Below, one piece after another: positions 8,280 through 17,257 of a DNA stretch of 62,859 nt. The DNA is from an uncultured Prevotella sp. (GTDB lineage Bacteria; Bacteroidota; Bacteroidia; Bacteroidales; Bacteroidaceae): assembly GCA_945787895.1 (NCBI GenBank), contig CALZJQ010000003.1, positions 1 through 62,859 of the forward strand, in the 5' to 3' direction. The first letter of the stretch is position 1; every line of letters starts with the position of its first letter. A program made the position numbers and the translations under genes. A model generated the notes under the pieces. The model saw nothing but the letters and a program-made list of their open reading frames with translations. It did not search any database and was not told the origin of the DNA.

Positions 8280-8351
8280 TCTTTTTGTTTGTTCATTAAT
8301 GCCGAAGCAATAGCATCTGTTATGCGTTGCTGTTGAATTGGTAATTGTATA

Positions 8352-8418
8352 AAACAGGGTTCTATTCATTATTCTGACATGACGTTTTTCGCCAGGGGAT
8401 AATAAATAGAACCCGTTT
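8352..8418. terminator. long stem-loop after the GGGtGRT gene
   Basis: AAACAGGGTTCTATTCATTAT (8352-8372) pairs with ATAATAAATAGAACCCGTTT (8399-8418), with one bulge and one mismatch and a perfect 10-bp core (GGGTTCTATT). No T tract follows, so it may be a transcript-stabilising hairpin or a regulator site rather than a terminator. It ends 65 bases before the AraC-type gene. Confidence 0.5.
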
Positions 8419-8483
8419 ACGTGTATGTGACGACATGTAAACATAGGGTGGGGCAGACAGTTCCAGCCCAAAAACAAGATACT

Positions 8484-9311
8484 ATGGAGAATAAAGAAAT
8501 CATAGTAATATATGAGGTGAATAGATTTCCTCAGGCGTTTATGGCACCCTTCTATTCCGATTACATTGGAGTAATAGTATGCCATCAAGGGATGTTTCGT
8601 TTTTGCGTCGATGGAGTATCTCAGGTGACTTCTGCAAATGAGACGGTATTTCTGTCAAGAGGCATAATGTTCAACGTGTTGGACACTTCTGCCGATCTTA
8701 GGGTTACGATGCTTTTTTATCGTGCAGAACAGATAAAGGATATGCTTGGCAATACCGTCATTTCCATGCGTCTATATTCGACAATCTATCCGAGTTCGTT
8801 TCATGTTCTTCATACAGGTCATGAAGAGACACTCGCTGACTATGCCAGACTGATAAGCAAGACAGAAAACTCAATGGAAGGGAATGCCTATCTCTCAAAT
8901 GAGCATAAACTTCTGCTCATGGCTGTTACTTATAAGCTGTGCAGCATTTTTTCTGCTTCAATAAAGGCTACAGGAAAGGAAATGGACAGGAAAATCGAGA
9001 TATTTGAGGCTCTCATCAAACTCATTGACGAGAATTTCACACGTGAGCGCGGTGTTGCGTTCTATGCTGATAAACTCTGTCTGACACCTAAATACCTTAC
9101 TGTGCTCGTAAAGTCGTTGTGTGGAAAAACAGTACAGCAATTACTCTTCAAAGCTATTATTCGCAGAAGTATCTTCCTCATGAAGACTACTAACAAGACG
9201 ATACAGCAGATAGCATACGAGCTGAGTTTCCCTAATGCGTCGGCATTCGGTACGTTTTTTAAGAAACATACGGGACTTTCACCAAAGCATTATCGGATTG
9301 CTACTAAGTAA
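8484..9311 (+). CDS. AraC-family transcriptional regulator
   Basis: 275 residues with a cupin-like ligand-binding N-terminal half (about 1-150) and a C-terminal double helix-turn-helix (about 175-270). The second HTH shows the usual QIAYELSFPNASAFGTFFKKHTGLSPKHYR signature. I chose the ATG at 8484; an upstream GTG/ATG region is part of the spacer. The next gene downstream (200 bases, same strand) is a GH106 rhamnosidase, so control of rhamnoside or pectin use is possible but unproven. Confidence 0.88.
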   Translation: MENKEIIVIYEVNRFPQAFMAPFYSDYIGVIVCHQGMFRFCVDGVSQVTSANETVFLSRGIMFNVLDTSADLRVTMLFYRAEQIKDMLGNTVISMRLYSTIYPSSFHVLHTGHEETLADYARLISKTENSMEGNAYLSNEHKLLLMAVTYKLCSIFSASIKATGKEMDRKIEIFEALIKLIDENFTRERGVAFYADKLCLTPKYLTVLVKSLCGKTVQQLLFKAIIRRSIFLMKTTNKTIQQIAYELSFPNASAFGTFFKKHTGLSPKHYRIATK

Positions 9312-9510
9312 ACAGTTAGGTGTGAATGATTTCACCATAATCCCTACAACTGCCTGCTGAGCATTTTCTTCAAGTGTCAGCAAGAGATTGTCAGATTTTG
9401 TGTAATATAGGTTTTTGGTTTTTGATAACAAAAAAAATCATGCACACCTGATAATACTGACGAATAACTATCTTAGTTATACATACAAGAACTAACCCAA
9501 CTGATTTTTT

Positions 9511-12207
9511 ATGAAAAAACAATTTTTATCCCTTTCTCTCATTGTCGCATTGTCATCATCATGTATGGCACAATCTTGGCCTATGGCAAAACCGGAAGCA
9601 AAGGCAGGTATGCGATGGTGGTGGCTTGGATCCGCTGTTGACAAAAAGAACCTTTCATGGAATCTTTCCCAATATGCCAATCATGGTTGCGGTGCTGTGG
9701 AAATAACACCGATATATGGAGTCAAGGGTAACGAAGCCAATAATATCGACTATCTGTCTCCAAAATGGATGGAAATGCTTGAGTACGTTCAGGAAGAAGG
9801 AAAACGTACAGGTATTGAGATAGATATGGCAACCGGCACAGGCTGGCCATTTGGCGGTCCGTGGGTCCCATTGGAAGAAAGTGCTTCACAGATGGTAATT
9901 GTCGATACTACCCTTAATGCCAAGGAGATAAAGAAACTGCAACTGACTCCTCCCGCCAAGAAAGCAAAGAATACGAAACTTGTAGCCATATATGCCTTTC
10001 AGAGAAAAGGCAATGGAGTAGAAGAAGACGGTTTTGTCAGACTCGGTTATGACAAAAAGGGAAATCTCAGTCCGGTAGATGGAAAAAAAATATCAAAAGG
10101 CTCATGGAGAATAATTGCACTTTGGCAGAAATATGGAGTGATGATGGTCAAGCGTGCCGCTCCGGGTGGTCAGGGATATGTCGTCGATCATTTCAATCGT
10201 AAGAGTGTGGAGAATTATCTTCATCATATAAGCAATGCTTTTGAAAAGAGCGGAACGCCATATCCGCATACGTTTTTCAATGATTCGTATGAAGTAAGTG
10301 AGGCTGATTATACTACGGATTTGTTTGAAGAGTTCCAGACAAGAAGGGGGTACTGTCTTCAGGAAAACTTTGACAAACTGGTTGACGGAGACCCCAAGGT
10401 TGTGATGGACTACCGTGAGACGCTCGGCGACTTGTTGCTGGAGAATTTTACTCAGGTCTGGACAGCATGGGCACACAGTCATGGAGCAGTAACAAGAAAT
10501 CAGGCGCATGGTTCGCCTGCAAACCTCATAGATTGCTACTCTGCCGTTGATATTCCTGAGATAGAAGGGTTTGGACTGACAGATTTTGGAATTAAAGGAT
10601 TGCGTAAGGATCCTGGAATGACCCGTAAGAATGATTCGGATTTTTCGATGCTGAAATATGCTCCTTCTGCAGCCCATATCAACGGAAAACCGTTCACGTC
10701 AAGTGAGACTTTCACTTGGCTTACAGAGCATTTCCGTACAAGTCTGTCGCAAATGAAACCTGACTTGGACCTCATGTTCTGTGCAGGTGTCAATCATGTC
10801 TATTTTCATGGTACCTGCTATTCTCCGAAAGATGATGTATGGCCGGGATGGAAATTCTATGCCAGCATAGATATGAGTCCTACCAACAGTATATGGCGTG
10901 ATGCTCCAGAACTGATGAAGTACATAGAGCGTTCGCAAAGTTTCCTGCAGTGGGGACAGCCTGACAATGACTTCCTTACGCTTTTGCCAGTACGAAATAT
11001 GTGGGCAAAACGTACTAAGGGAAAGAGGCTGATGCAGTTTGCCATACATACCATGAACGAACTCGCACCCGAATTCGTAGAAACGATAGGCAAGATAGAA
11101 AATGCGGGCTTCGATTGCGACTATATCAGTGAGAAGTATTTGCTGACGACTGCATATCAGAATGGCAAACTGGTGACTGCTGCCGGTCAGGAATATAAGG
11201 GACTCATCATCCCGGATGAGGGGACAATAATGACTGATGAAGTGCGCCGTCACATTGACGACCTGAAAAGGCAGGGGGCAAATATTATGGTAGGTGTCAA
11301 TGCTGATGCAATGTCAAGTGTTGCAATGCCGGAAACGATGAAAACGCAATGTGGTCTAAAGATGATTCGTAGAAAGAATGATACCGGCTACCATTATTTT
11401 ATTGCTAACCTTACGCCTGATGACATAGAAAATGTAGTCGCCCTTGCAGTGCCTTGCGCTGATGCAATGTGGTTTGACCCTATGACTGGAGAACGTTATT
11501 CTGCTGAACTGTCAAATGATGGAATACGCATATCATTGCTTTCCGGACAGTCAATGATACTTCAAACTTTCAATGAAAAGCAGCCTGCACTTTGGGACAA
11601 CGACAGTCCAGCCTTTGATGCAAGGAAAAATGCTCTCGTGAAAGGAACGGAGGTAGATATCAATAAAGGATGGAAACTGCAGTTTGTTGAGGAAAGTCCA
11701 AGGGTGACAGGTACGTTTGCTATAGATTCGTTGCAGACTTGGGAAAACCTTGACAATGATTCTGCAAAGGTAACCATGGGAACAGGAGTTTATGAGACGA
11801 CGTTCAAGCTTCAGATCAATGGAGTTACCAAGGATGCGAAAGGAAGAAAGAAGATTGTTTCAAAGAGTCCGTCAGATGCTTCCGACAAGTGGGCTGTCAA
11901 TCTCGGTGACGTGCGTGAGTCTGCCCGGGTTTATATAAATAATGTGTATGTTGGATGTGCGTGGGCTGTACCATATATACTGACATTTGATGCAACTGTT
12001 CTCAAAAGTGGTGACAACACCATAAGGATTGAGGTGACCAATCTCCCGGCTAACCGTATAGCAGAACTTGACAGGCGTGGGGTGGAGTGGAGAAAGTTTG
12101 AGGAAATCAATGTCGTTGACATCCGTTATAAGAAGACGAGATATGACTCTTGGAAACCTGTACCCTCTGGTCTAAACAGTAGTGTCAGGATATATGCTGT
12201 GAAATAG
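9511..12207 (+). CDS. GH106-type alpha-L-rhamnosidase
   Basis: Secreted glycoside hydrolase of 898 residues. A signal peptide covers residues 1-20, with a likely signal peptidase I cut after Met-Ala-Gln. A lipoprotein site at Cys18 is less likely because position -3 is Ser. The N-terminal block RWWWLGSAVD followed by GAVEITPIYG and the TGTGWPFGGPWV motif are typical of GH106, which removes terminal L-rhamnose from pectic side chains and other glycans. The C-terminal ~150 residues look like a beta-sandwich (WAVNLGDVRESARVYINNVYVG), as in galactose-binding-like modules. It stands alone after an AraC gene: no SusC/SusD pair is nearby. A family B repeat follows at its stop codon. Confidence 0.85.
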   Translation: MKKQFLSLSLIVALSSSCMAQSWPMAKPEAKAGMRWWWLGSAVDKKNLSWNLSQYANHGCGAVEITPIYGVKGNEANNIDYLSPKWMEMLEYVQEEGKRTGIEIDMATGTGWPFGGPWVPLEESASQMVIVDTTLNAKEIKKLQLTPPAKKAKNTKLVAIYAFQRKGNGVEEDGFVRLGYDKKGNLSPVDGKKISKGSWRIIALWQKYGVMMVKRAAPGGQGYVVDHFNRKSVENYLHHISNAFEKSGTPYPHTFFNDSYEVSEADYTTDLFEEFQTRRGYCLQENFDKLVDGDPKVVMDYRETLGDLLLENFTQVWTAWAHSHGAVTRNQAHGSPANLIDCYSAVDIPEIEGFGLTDFGIKGLRKDPGMTRKNDSDFSMLKYAPSAAHINGKPFTSSETFTWLTEHFRTSLSQMKPDLDLMFCAGVNHVYFHGTCYSPKDDVWPGWKFYASIDMSPTNSIWRDAPELMKYIERSQSFLQWGQPDNDFLTLLPVRNMWAKRTKGKRLMQFAIHTMNELAPEFVETIGKIENAGFDCDYISEKYLLTTAYQNGKLVTAAGQEYKGLIIPDEGTIMTDEVRRHIDDLKRQGANIMVGVNADAMSSVAMPETMKTQCGLKMIRRKNDTGYHYFIANLTPDDIENVVALAVPCADAMWFDPMTGERYSAELSNDGIRISLLSGQSMILQTFNEKQPALWDNDSPAFDARKNALVKGTEVDINKGWKLQFVEESPRVTGTFAIDSLQTWENLDNDSAKVTMGTGVYETTFKLQINGVTKDAKGRKKIVSKSPSDASDKWAVNLGDVRESARVYINNVYVGCAWAVPYILTFDATVLKSGDNTIRIEVTNLPANRIAELDRRGVEWRKFEEINVVDIRYKKTRYDSWKPVPSGLNSSVRIYAVK

Positions 12208-12321
12208 GTTGTTTAGTTGTTTGGTTGTTTAGTTGTTTGGTTGTTTAGTTGATAGCAATCTTCATTTGCGAATACAGACAACAAAACCACCAAACAACAA
12301 GACCACCAAACAACTAATTAA
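12207..12321. repeat. family B inverted-repeat element, copy 1
   Basis: Left arm of GGTTGTTTAGTTGTTT words, a conserved centre with TTGATAGC and CATTTGCGAATACA, then a right arm of ACAACAAAACCACCAAAC words. The arms are mutually complementary, so the transcript can fold into a long hairpin. It starts right at the stop codon of the rhamnosidase gene. Confidence 0.7.
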
Positions 12322-12348
12322 TAAAAAAAGCAAAAACTATCCTATTCA

Positions 12349-12380
12349 TTTGATATTGTCAAGAAAAATCACTAATTTTG
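12349..12380 (+). promoter_or_regulatory. promoter of leuB
   Basis: TTTG (12349-12352), 20 bases, TAATTTTG (12373-12380), a full consensus match. Start near 12387, leader about 38 bases. Confidence 0.75.
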
Positions 12381-12424
12381 CATCCGTTTACAAAACAGAA
12401 AGCACATTATAATATTACATAATT

Positions 12425-13507
12425 ATGAATTTGAAAATAGCTGTTCTGGCTGGTGATGGTATCGGTCCAGAGATTATGGAGCAGGGTGTTGCAGTAATGG
12501 ATGCCGTTGCCAAGAAGTTTGGACATGATGTGACGTATAAGGAGGCTCTTTGTGGTGCTCATGCTATTGATGAGGTAGGAGACCCTTTCCCTGAAGATAC
12601 GTTCCGTATATGTGAGGAGGCTGATGCTGTGCTCTTTGCATCTGTAGGTGACCCGAAGTTTGACAACGACCCTACGGCAAAGGTGCGTCCAGAGCAAGGA
12701 CTTCTTGCAATGCGCAAGAAGCTGGGGCTTTATGCCAACATTCGTCCTGTCACCACCTTTGACTGCCTTGTACACAAGTCTCCTTTGAAAGACGAGATAG
12801 TACGCGGTGCAGATTTTATCTGCATTCGTGAGCTTACTGGCGGCATGTATTTCGGCAAGAAACAGGAGCCAGCTCTCAATGAGGAAATAGGCACTGAGGA
12901 TGCTCTTGACACCAACTATTATTCACGCCCGGAAGTGGAGCGCATCCTGCGTGTGGGCTATCAGTATGCACGTCAGCGCCGTAAGCATCTCACGGTCGTA
13001 GATAAAGCCAATGTGCTGGCTTCTTCCAGACTCTGGCGCAAGGTGGCACAGGAGATGGAAAAGGAATATCCTGACGTAACTACCGACTATATGTATGTCG
13101 ATAACGCTGCCATGCGTATGATTCAGGATCCAAAGTTCTTTGACGTCATGGTGACAGAGAACACCTTCGGTGACATTCTTACTGATGAGGGTTCTTGCAT
13201 CACTGGTTCAATGGGACTTCTTCCTTCAGCTTCTACAGGTTCATCCACGCCTGTATTTGAACCGATACATGGCTCATGGCCACAGGGAAAAGGACTGAAT
13301 ATCGCCAATCCTCTTGCTCAGATTCTGTCTGTTGCAATGCTGTATGAATACTTTGACCTGAAGGAAGAAGGTGCACTGATTAGAAAAGCCGTTGATGCTT
13401 CTCTTGACCAGAATGTCCGCACACCAGAGATACAGGTAGAGGGTGGTGAGAAATATGGTACAAAGGAAGTAGGTGCTTGGATTGTAGATTTTATCAACAA
13501 GGCATAG
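12425..13507 (+). CDS. leuB: 3-isopropylmalate dehydrogenase
   Basis: Oxidatively decarboxylates 3-isopropylmalate to 2-oxoisocaproate in leucine synthesis, using NAD. It has 360 residues. Motifs are GDGIGPEIM near residue 11, the substrate-binding ANIRPV and [16 protein letters not shown] blocks, the [15 protein letters not shown] region, and the [25 protein letters not shown] dehydrogenase motif followed by [10 protein letters not shown]. It lies apart from leuA, leuC and leuD; neither neighbour is a leucine gene. It has its own promoter. Isocitrate and tartrate dehydrogenase relatives are less likely given the [10 protein letters not shown] block. Confidence 0.95.
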   Translation: MNLKIAVLAGDGIGPEIMEQGVAVMDAVAKKFGHDVTYKEALCGAHAIDEVGDPFPEDTFRICEEADAVLFASVGDPKFDNDPTAKVRPEQGLLAMRKKLGLYANIRPVTTFDCLVHKSPLKDEIVRGADFICIRELTGGMYFGKKQEPALNEEIGTEDALDTNYYSRPEVERILRVGYQYARQRRKHLTVVDKANVLASSRLWRKVAQEMEKEYPDVTTDYMYVDNAAMRMIQDPKFFDVMVTENTFGDILTDEGSCITGSMGLLPSASTGSSTPVFEPIHGSWPQGKGLNIANPLAQILSVAMLYEYFDLKEEGALIRKAVDASLDQNVRTPEIQVEGGEKYGTKEVGAWIVDFINKA

Positions 13508-13606
13508 CATACGGCAAGGGGATTGCTCAGGATATTGTGTAGCAATTCCATTGTTTGACTTCGGGAGAAAACTCATCTACCATCTAACCCGATAATCGTA
13601 CAGAGA

Positions 13607-14329
13607 ATGAAAATTGTTATTACAGCAGTCACGCTATTCCTTGCTGTGGCAAGTGCTTCCGCACAGACAGCAAAGGAGTGGCGTGATTCCTTGTCTTACT
13701 TGTCACAACTCATTGAACGCCATCCCAAAGATCTTGAACTCAGGATGAGGAAGGCAGAGGCAAACATCGCTTTGGACCAGTGGCAGTATGCTCATGACGA
13801 GTATTCCAATATCCTCGAACTCTATCCCACCCATCTCGGGGCCTTATATTTCAGAGCCTATGTCAACGGTAAGTTGAAAAGGTTGGCATTTGCAAGACAA
13901 GATTATGAGCAGGTGTTGAAGTACGAACCAGACCATGAGGGTGCATTGACAGGACTTGTGCGTGTAAGCATTTCAGAAAAGAAATTCACGAAAGCTTATG
14001 ACGAGGCAAATCATCTTTTAGAACTATACAAAGACAATCCTCGTAATTATTTGATACGTTCTGAGGTAGAAGAGGCTCTTGGACTGTACTCCCTTGCCAT
14101 TGACGATGTCACCACGGCCATAGAAATGGAGAAAGAAAAGTCTTCCCCCAATCAGAAGATAGGTCTTGACGATGACCTGACCAGATATGTACTAATGAGG
14201 ATAAACCTCTATAAGAAACAGATGGCTACACTGAAGAAGAAATCAGATAAAGAACTAAAGACCTTTATTGAGAGCGACGAACAGTTTCTTATATCAAAAG
14301 GTATCCCCAGTCGATTGTTCAGAAAATAA
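13607..14329 (+). CDS. exported TPR-repeat protein
   Basis: 240 residues with a cleavable signal peptide (residues 1-20, likely cut after Ala-Ser-Ala-Gln) and about five tetratricopeptide-like helical pairs from residue 30 to 175 (for example AEANIALDQWQYAHDEYSNILELYPTHLGALYFRA). TPRs act as protein-protein scaffolds; the partner is unknown. A second TPR protein follows 93 bases later on the same strand, so they probably form a pair. The spacer contains a family D motif (14327-14372). Confidence 0.8.
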   Translation: MKIVITAVTLFLAVASASAQTAKEWRDSLSYLSQLIERHPKDLELRMRKAEANIALDQWQYAHDEYSNILELYPTHLGALYFRAYVNGKLKRLAFARQDYEQVLKYEPDHEGALTGLVRVSISEKKFTKAYDEANHLLELYKDNPRNYLIRSEVEEALGLYSLAIDDVTTAIEMEKEKSSPNQKIGLDDDLTRYVLMRINLYKKQMATLKKKSDKELKTFIESDEQFLISKGIPSRLFRK

Positions 14330-14372
14330 GTAGGTGTGCATAAGTGTTTTGTGATCCTTGCAATGCCCTAAC
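14327..14372 (+). repeat. family D motif copy (TAGGTGTGCATAA ... TGATCCTTGCAATGCC)
   Basis: ATAAGTAGGTGTGCATAAG followed by TGATCCTTGCAATGCCCTAAC. The same two blocks, in the other orientation, occur at 53793-53847 (TGATTCTTGCACTGCC there), and the first block alone recurs at 53746-53760 and, diverged, at 15703-15716. Confidence 0.5.
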
Positions 14373-14422
14373 CAACGACAGATTACCAACAACCGACATT
14401 ATGAAATAATCACCCCTGATTA

Positions 14423-15682
14423 ATGACAAAGTATTTCGCTATATTACTCATTCTTTTACTCACTGTCTTTCCCGTGTCATCTTTCAGGACATGGGCAGGC
14501 ACTCCTGTTGCCGAGAACAAAAAGAGTGAAAAAGCGAAGAAAAAGGAGATAAGGAAGGTTTTGTCTCAGGCAAAGGCATCGCTCAAGCAAGGCAAAGACC
14601 TTCAGAATGTTGAGAAATCACTCAACACATTATTGAATGACACTTCAAATGTCCGGGATGAGAGAATACACCTCTTGCTGTTTCAATGTCTGGAAATGCA
14701 GTATCAGCAGGGGAATGAAAAACTATTTCTCAAACAAAAATATGATACAGCCACGCTCTTTCTCACTGCAAGAAAAATGTTTCTTGCATTTGAGAAATTT
14801 GACTCTGTTGATGCCTTGAATATGGAGTCCGGTCGCGCTTTTCCCAAATATCGGAGGGAACATTCGCAGAAGTTGGTTCCTTACTACCACAATCTATACA
14901 CGGGAGGCATCTATTTCTTTAATCATAAGAAATATGACGATGCTTTGAAATGCTCAGAAACCTTTCTTTCCGCACCTCATTGGCCTTTATTCTCAAGTGT
15001 CAGGCTTCAGGCAGACAGCTCTGTAGTCAATCATGCTTCATATCTGTCGTTTATGTCCAGTTACAAGACAGGAGACAGTCAGCGTGCGCTGAAGTACAAG
15101 GATTCTGCCAAAAGCCATATTCCACGTCTCGAATCTACACTACAGTGCTTGTGCGAAATCTATCAGAAAGAGAATATGGAGGAAGATTATCTGTCGGCAT
15201 TACAAACGGGTGTCGATAGTTTTCCTACATCTACCTATTTCTTTCCCAGACTTGTAGATTTATATTGTGAAGACGGGAAATATGACACAGCCCTTTCTCT
15301 TACAGAAAAAGTCATCGTTTCAGATACCACAAATCTTCTCCTTCATGTCACAAGGCAGACTCTGCTGCTAAATCTCGCAAGGTACCAAGAATGCGTGGAT
15401 GAAGGACTGCGGATTATCTCTGTAAATGATTCCATTTCAGAAGCACACTATAATATTGCGTTGGCATACTATAATCAGGCTTTGGAAAAAGATATAGAGT
15501 TGAAGAAGAAGCCCCGGGAACGCACAAAACAGGTGAATGCCTTGTATCGCAAATGCCTTCCTTATATGCAGAGATACCGTTCCCTTGCTCCGGAACAAAG
15601 GGACAGGTGGAGACCCGTTTTGTATGATATATATCTAAACCTCAATATGGGCAAGGAGTTTGAGGAAATAGTGGAGCAATAG
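14423..15682 (+). CDS. exported TPR-like repeat protein
   Basis: 419 residues with an N-terminal hydrophobic signal (about 1-27), then a lysine-rich stretch and a long run of helical pairs resembling TPRs (for example FFNHKKYDDALKCSETFL near 167 and SEAHYNIALAYYNQALEK near 345). It probably works with the TPR protein encoded just upstream at the cell envelope. No enzymatic motif is visible. It is followed by a DEAD-box helicase gene after 90 bases; shared transcription is possible. Confidence 0.75.
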   Translation: MTKYFAILLILLLTVFPVSSFRTWAGTPVAENKKSEKAKKKEIRKVLSQAKASLKQGKDLQNVEKSLNTLLNDTSNVRDERIHLLLFQCLEMQYQQGNEKLFLKQKYDTATLFLTARKMFLAFEKFDSVDALNMESGRAFPKYRREHSQKLVPYYHNLYTGGIYFFNHKKYDDALKCSETFLSAPHWPLFSSVRLQADSSVVNHASYLSFMSSYKTGDSQRALKYKDSAKSHIPRLESTLQCLCEIYQKENMEEDYLSALQTGVDSFPTSTYFFPRLVDLYCEDGKYDTALSLTEKVIVSDTTNLLLHVTRQTLLLNLARYQECVDEGLRIISVNDSISEAHYNIALAYYNQALEKDIELKKKPRERTKQVNALYRKCLPYMQRYRSLAPEQRDRWRPVLYDIYLNLNMGKEFEEIVEQ

Positions 15683-15702
15683 TTCGTATGGGGATTAGTA
15701 CA

Positions 15703-15716
15703 GGTAGATGTGCATA
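15703..15716 (+). repeat. family D motif, short diverged copy
   Basis: GGTAGATGTGCATA, matching the right end of the element at 53746-53847 (read on its minus strand). It lies between the second TPR gene and the helicase gene. Confidence 0.4.
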
Positions 15717-15772
15717 TAAATGTCATGCGTCGTGAGTGAATATTTCACTCTTCTTAATACACAAAAATAATA

Positions 15773-17104
15773 ATGAGTCAATACAGCGAAATATTAAAGA
15801 AGCTCGGCATCGTGTCACTCAATCAGATGCAAAAGGATGTGAGCGGGGAATGTCGTGAAAGCAACCGTGACATGGTTATTCTTTCACCTACAGGTTCTGG
15901 AAAGACATTGGCTTACCTGCTTCCTTTGCAGGAACAGATTGACAGGGATGACATTAATGTCCAGATGCTTGTGGTTACTCCAGGACGTGAACTTGCACTG
16001 CAGTCTTCTGACGTCCTGAAGAATATGAGATGTGGAGTAAGGGGGATGGCTTGCTATGGAGGCCGTCCTGCTATGGAGGAACATAGAAAGATGAGGGAAC
16101 TCAACCCTCAGGTAATCTTCGCTACTCCCGGTCGTCTTCTCGACCATCTTGAGAAAGGTAACATATTGTGCGACAACGTCAGTTTCCTTGTCATTGACGA
16201 GTTTGACAAATGTCTTGAGATGGGCTTTGCAAGGGAGATGACTGCCATCATTGGTTTCTTGGATGACAAATGCAGGAGATTTCTAATTTCAGCTACTGAC
16301 ATTGACTCTATTCCCAATTATGTCAATATGGGAAGGACAAAGAGATTGTCTTTCCTCAATCCTCAGCAGCAGACTGTTGACAGAATAGAGACGTTTTTCG
16401 TCAGGAGTGAACAGAAAGACAAACTCCCTCTTCTCGCTCTTCTCCTCACGGAGGTCGGAAGTCAGTCGAGCATCGTATTCCTGAACTATAGGGATTCTGT
16501 AGAAAGGGTGTCTGAATACCTTCGCCAGAATGCTTTTCCTCATGTTGTCTTTCATGGAGGATTGGAACAAAGGCAGAGGGAGTATGCACTGCATCAGTTC
16601 AGCAATGGTTCGGCGAATGTCATGGTCTGTACTGACCTTGCCTCACGAGGACTTGACATACCGTCAATAGGCAACATTATTCATTATCATCTGCCACTTG
16701 CGGAGAGCGAGTACATACATCGCGTGGGTCGTACAGCCAGATGGGATGCAAAGGGTAATACCTTTTTCCTCATTGGACCTGAAGAGACTATTCCCGGCTT
16801 TATTGACGTAAAACCGGAAGAGTATGTCGTAAAGACTGCCACACCTTATCCTGTCATGCCGACGATGGCAACGCTATATATCGGAAAAGGCAAGAAGGAT
16901 AAGATAAGCAAAGGAGACATCGTTGGCTTCCTTTGCAAGATTGGAGGACTGAACTCCGACGATATCGGGCGCATCGACATATATGACAGATATGTATATG
17001 TTGCGGTAAATAGGAAGAAGTGTACGTCTGTTCTTAAAAATACTGCCGGTGCAAAGATTAAAGGGCAACGTACGGTTGTTGAAATTTGTTGTTTAGTTGG
17101 TTAG
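15773..17104 (+). CDS. DEAD-box RNA helicase, DbpA-like with C-terminal RNA-binding domain
   Basis: ATP-dependent RNA helicase of 443 residues. The Q motif is at about 11-20, Walker A SPTGSGKT at 38-45, motif Ib ATPGR near 117-121, motif II DEFD at 142-145 (Phe in place of the usual Ala) and motif III SAT at 173-175. The helicase C domain carries TDLASRGLDIP and HRVGRTAR. From about 365 a DbpA-type RNA-binding domain follows, which in E. coli DbpA recognises 23S rRNA; a role in large-subunit assembly is likely. The final residues are encoded by the start of a family B repeat, so the natural C-terminus may have been altered. Confidence 0.9.
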   Translation: MSQYSEILKKLGIVSLNQMQKDVSGECRESNRDMVILSPTGSGKTLAYLLPLQEQIDRDDINVQMLVVTPGRELALQSSDVLKNMRCGVRGMACYGGRPAMEEHRKMRELNPQVIFATPGRLLDHLEKGNILCDNVSFLVIDEFDKCLEMGFAREMTAIIGFLDDKCRRFLISATDIDSIPNYVNMGRTKRLSFLNPQQQTVDRIETFFVRSEQKDKLPLLALLLTEVGSQSSIVFLNYRDSVERVSEYLRQNAFPHVVFHGGLEQRQREYALHQFSNGSANVMVCTDLASRGLDIPSIGNIIHYHLPLAESEYIHRVGRTARWDAKGNTFFLIGPEETIPGFIDVKPEEYVVKTATPYPVMPTMATLYIGKGKKDKISKGDIVGFLCKIGGLNSDDIGRIDIYDRYVYVAVNRKKCTSVLKNTAGAKIKGQRTVVEICCLVG

Positions 17105-17245
17105 TTGTTTTGTTGTTTAGTAGTTTAGTTGTTTGGTTGTCTTGTTGATAGCTTTTCTCATTTGCGAATACAAACAACCAAACAACAAAACAACAAGACA
17201 ACCAAACAACAAAACAACCAAACAACAAAACAACCAAACAACTAA
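17095..17245. repeat. family B inverted-repeat element, copy 2
   Basis: Same design as at 12207-12321: TTGTTTAGTTGTTTGG-type left arm, centre TTGATAGC plus CTCATTTGCGAATACA, and an ACAACCAAACAACAAAAC right arm. It overlaps the last codons of the helicase gene and ends just before the MltF-like gene. Confidence 0.7.
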
Positions 17246-17257
17246 AGTTAGTTTACT

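Noticed and set aside
9511-9570. Lipoprotein signal in the rhamnosidase
   Set aside because: Cys18 is preceded by Ser-Ser-Ser, not a proper lipobox; ordinary signal peptidase I cleavage fits better.
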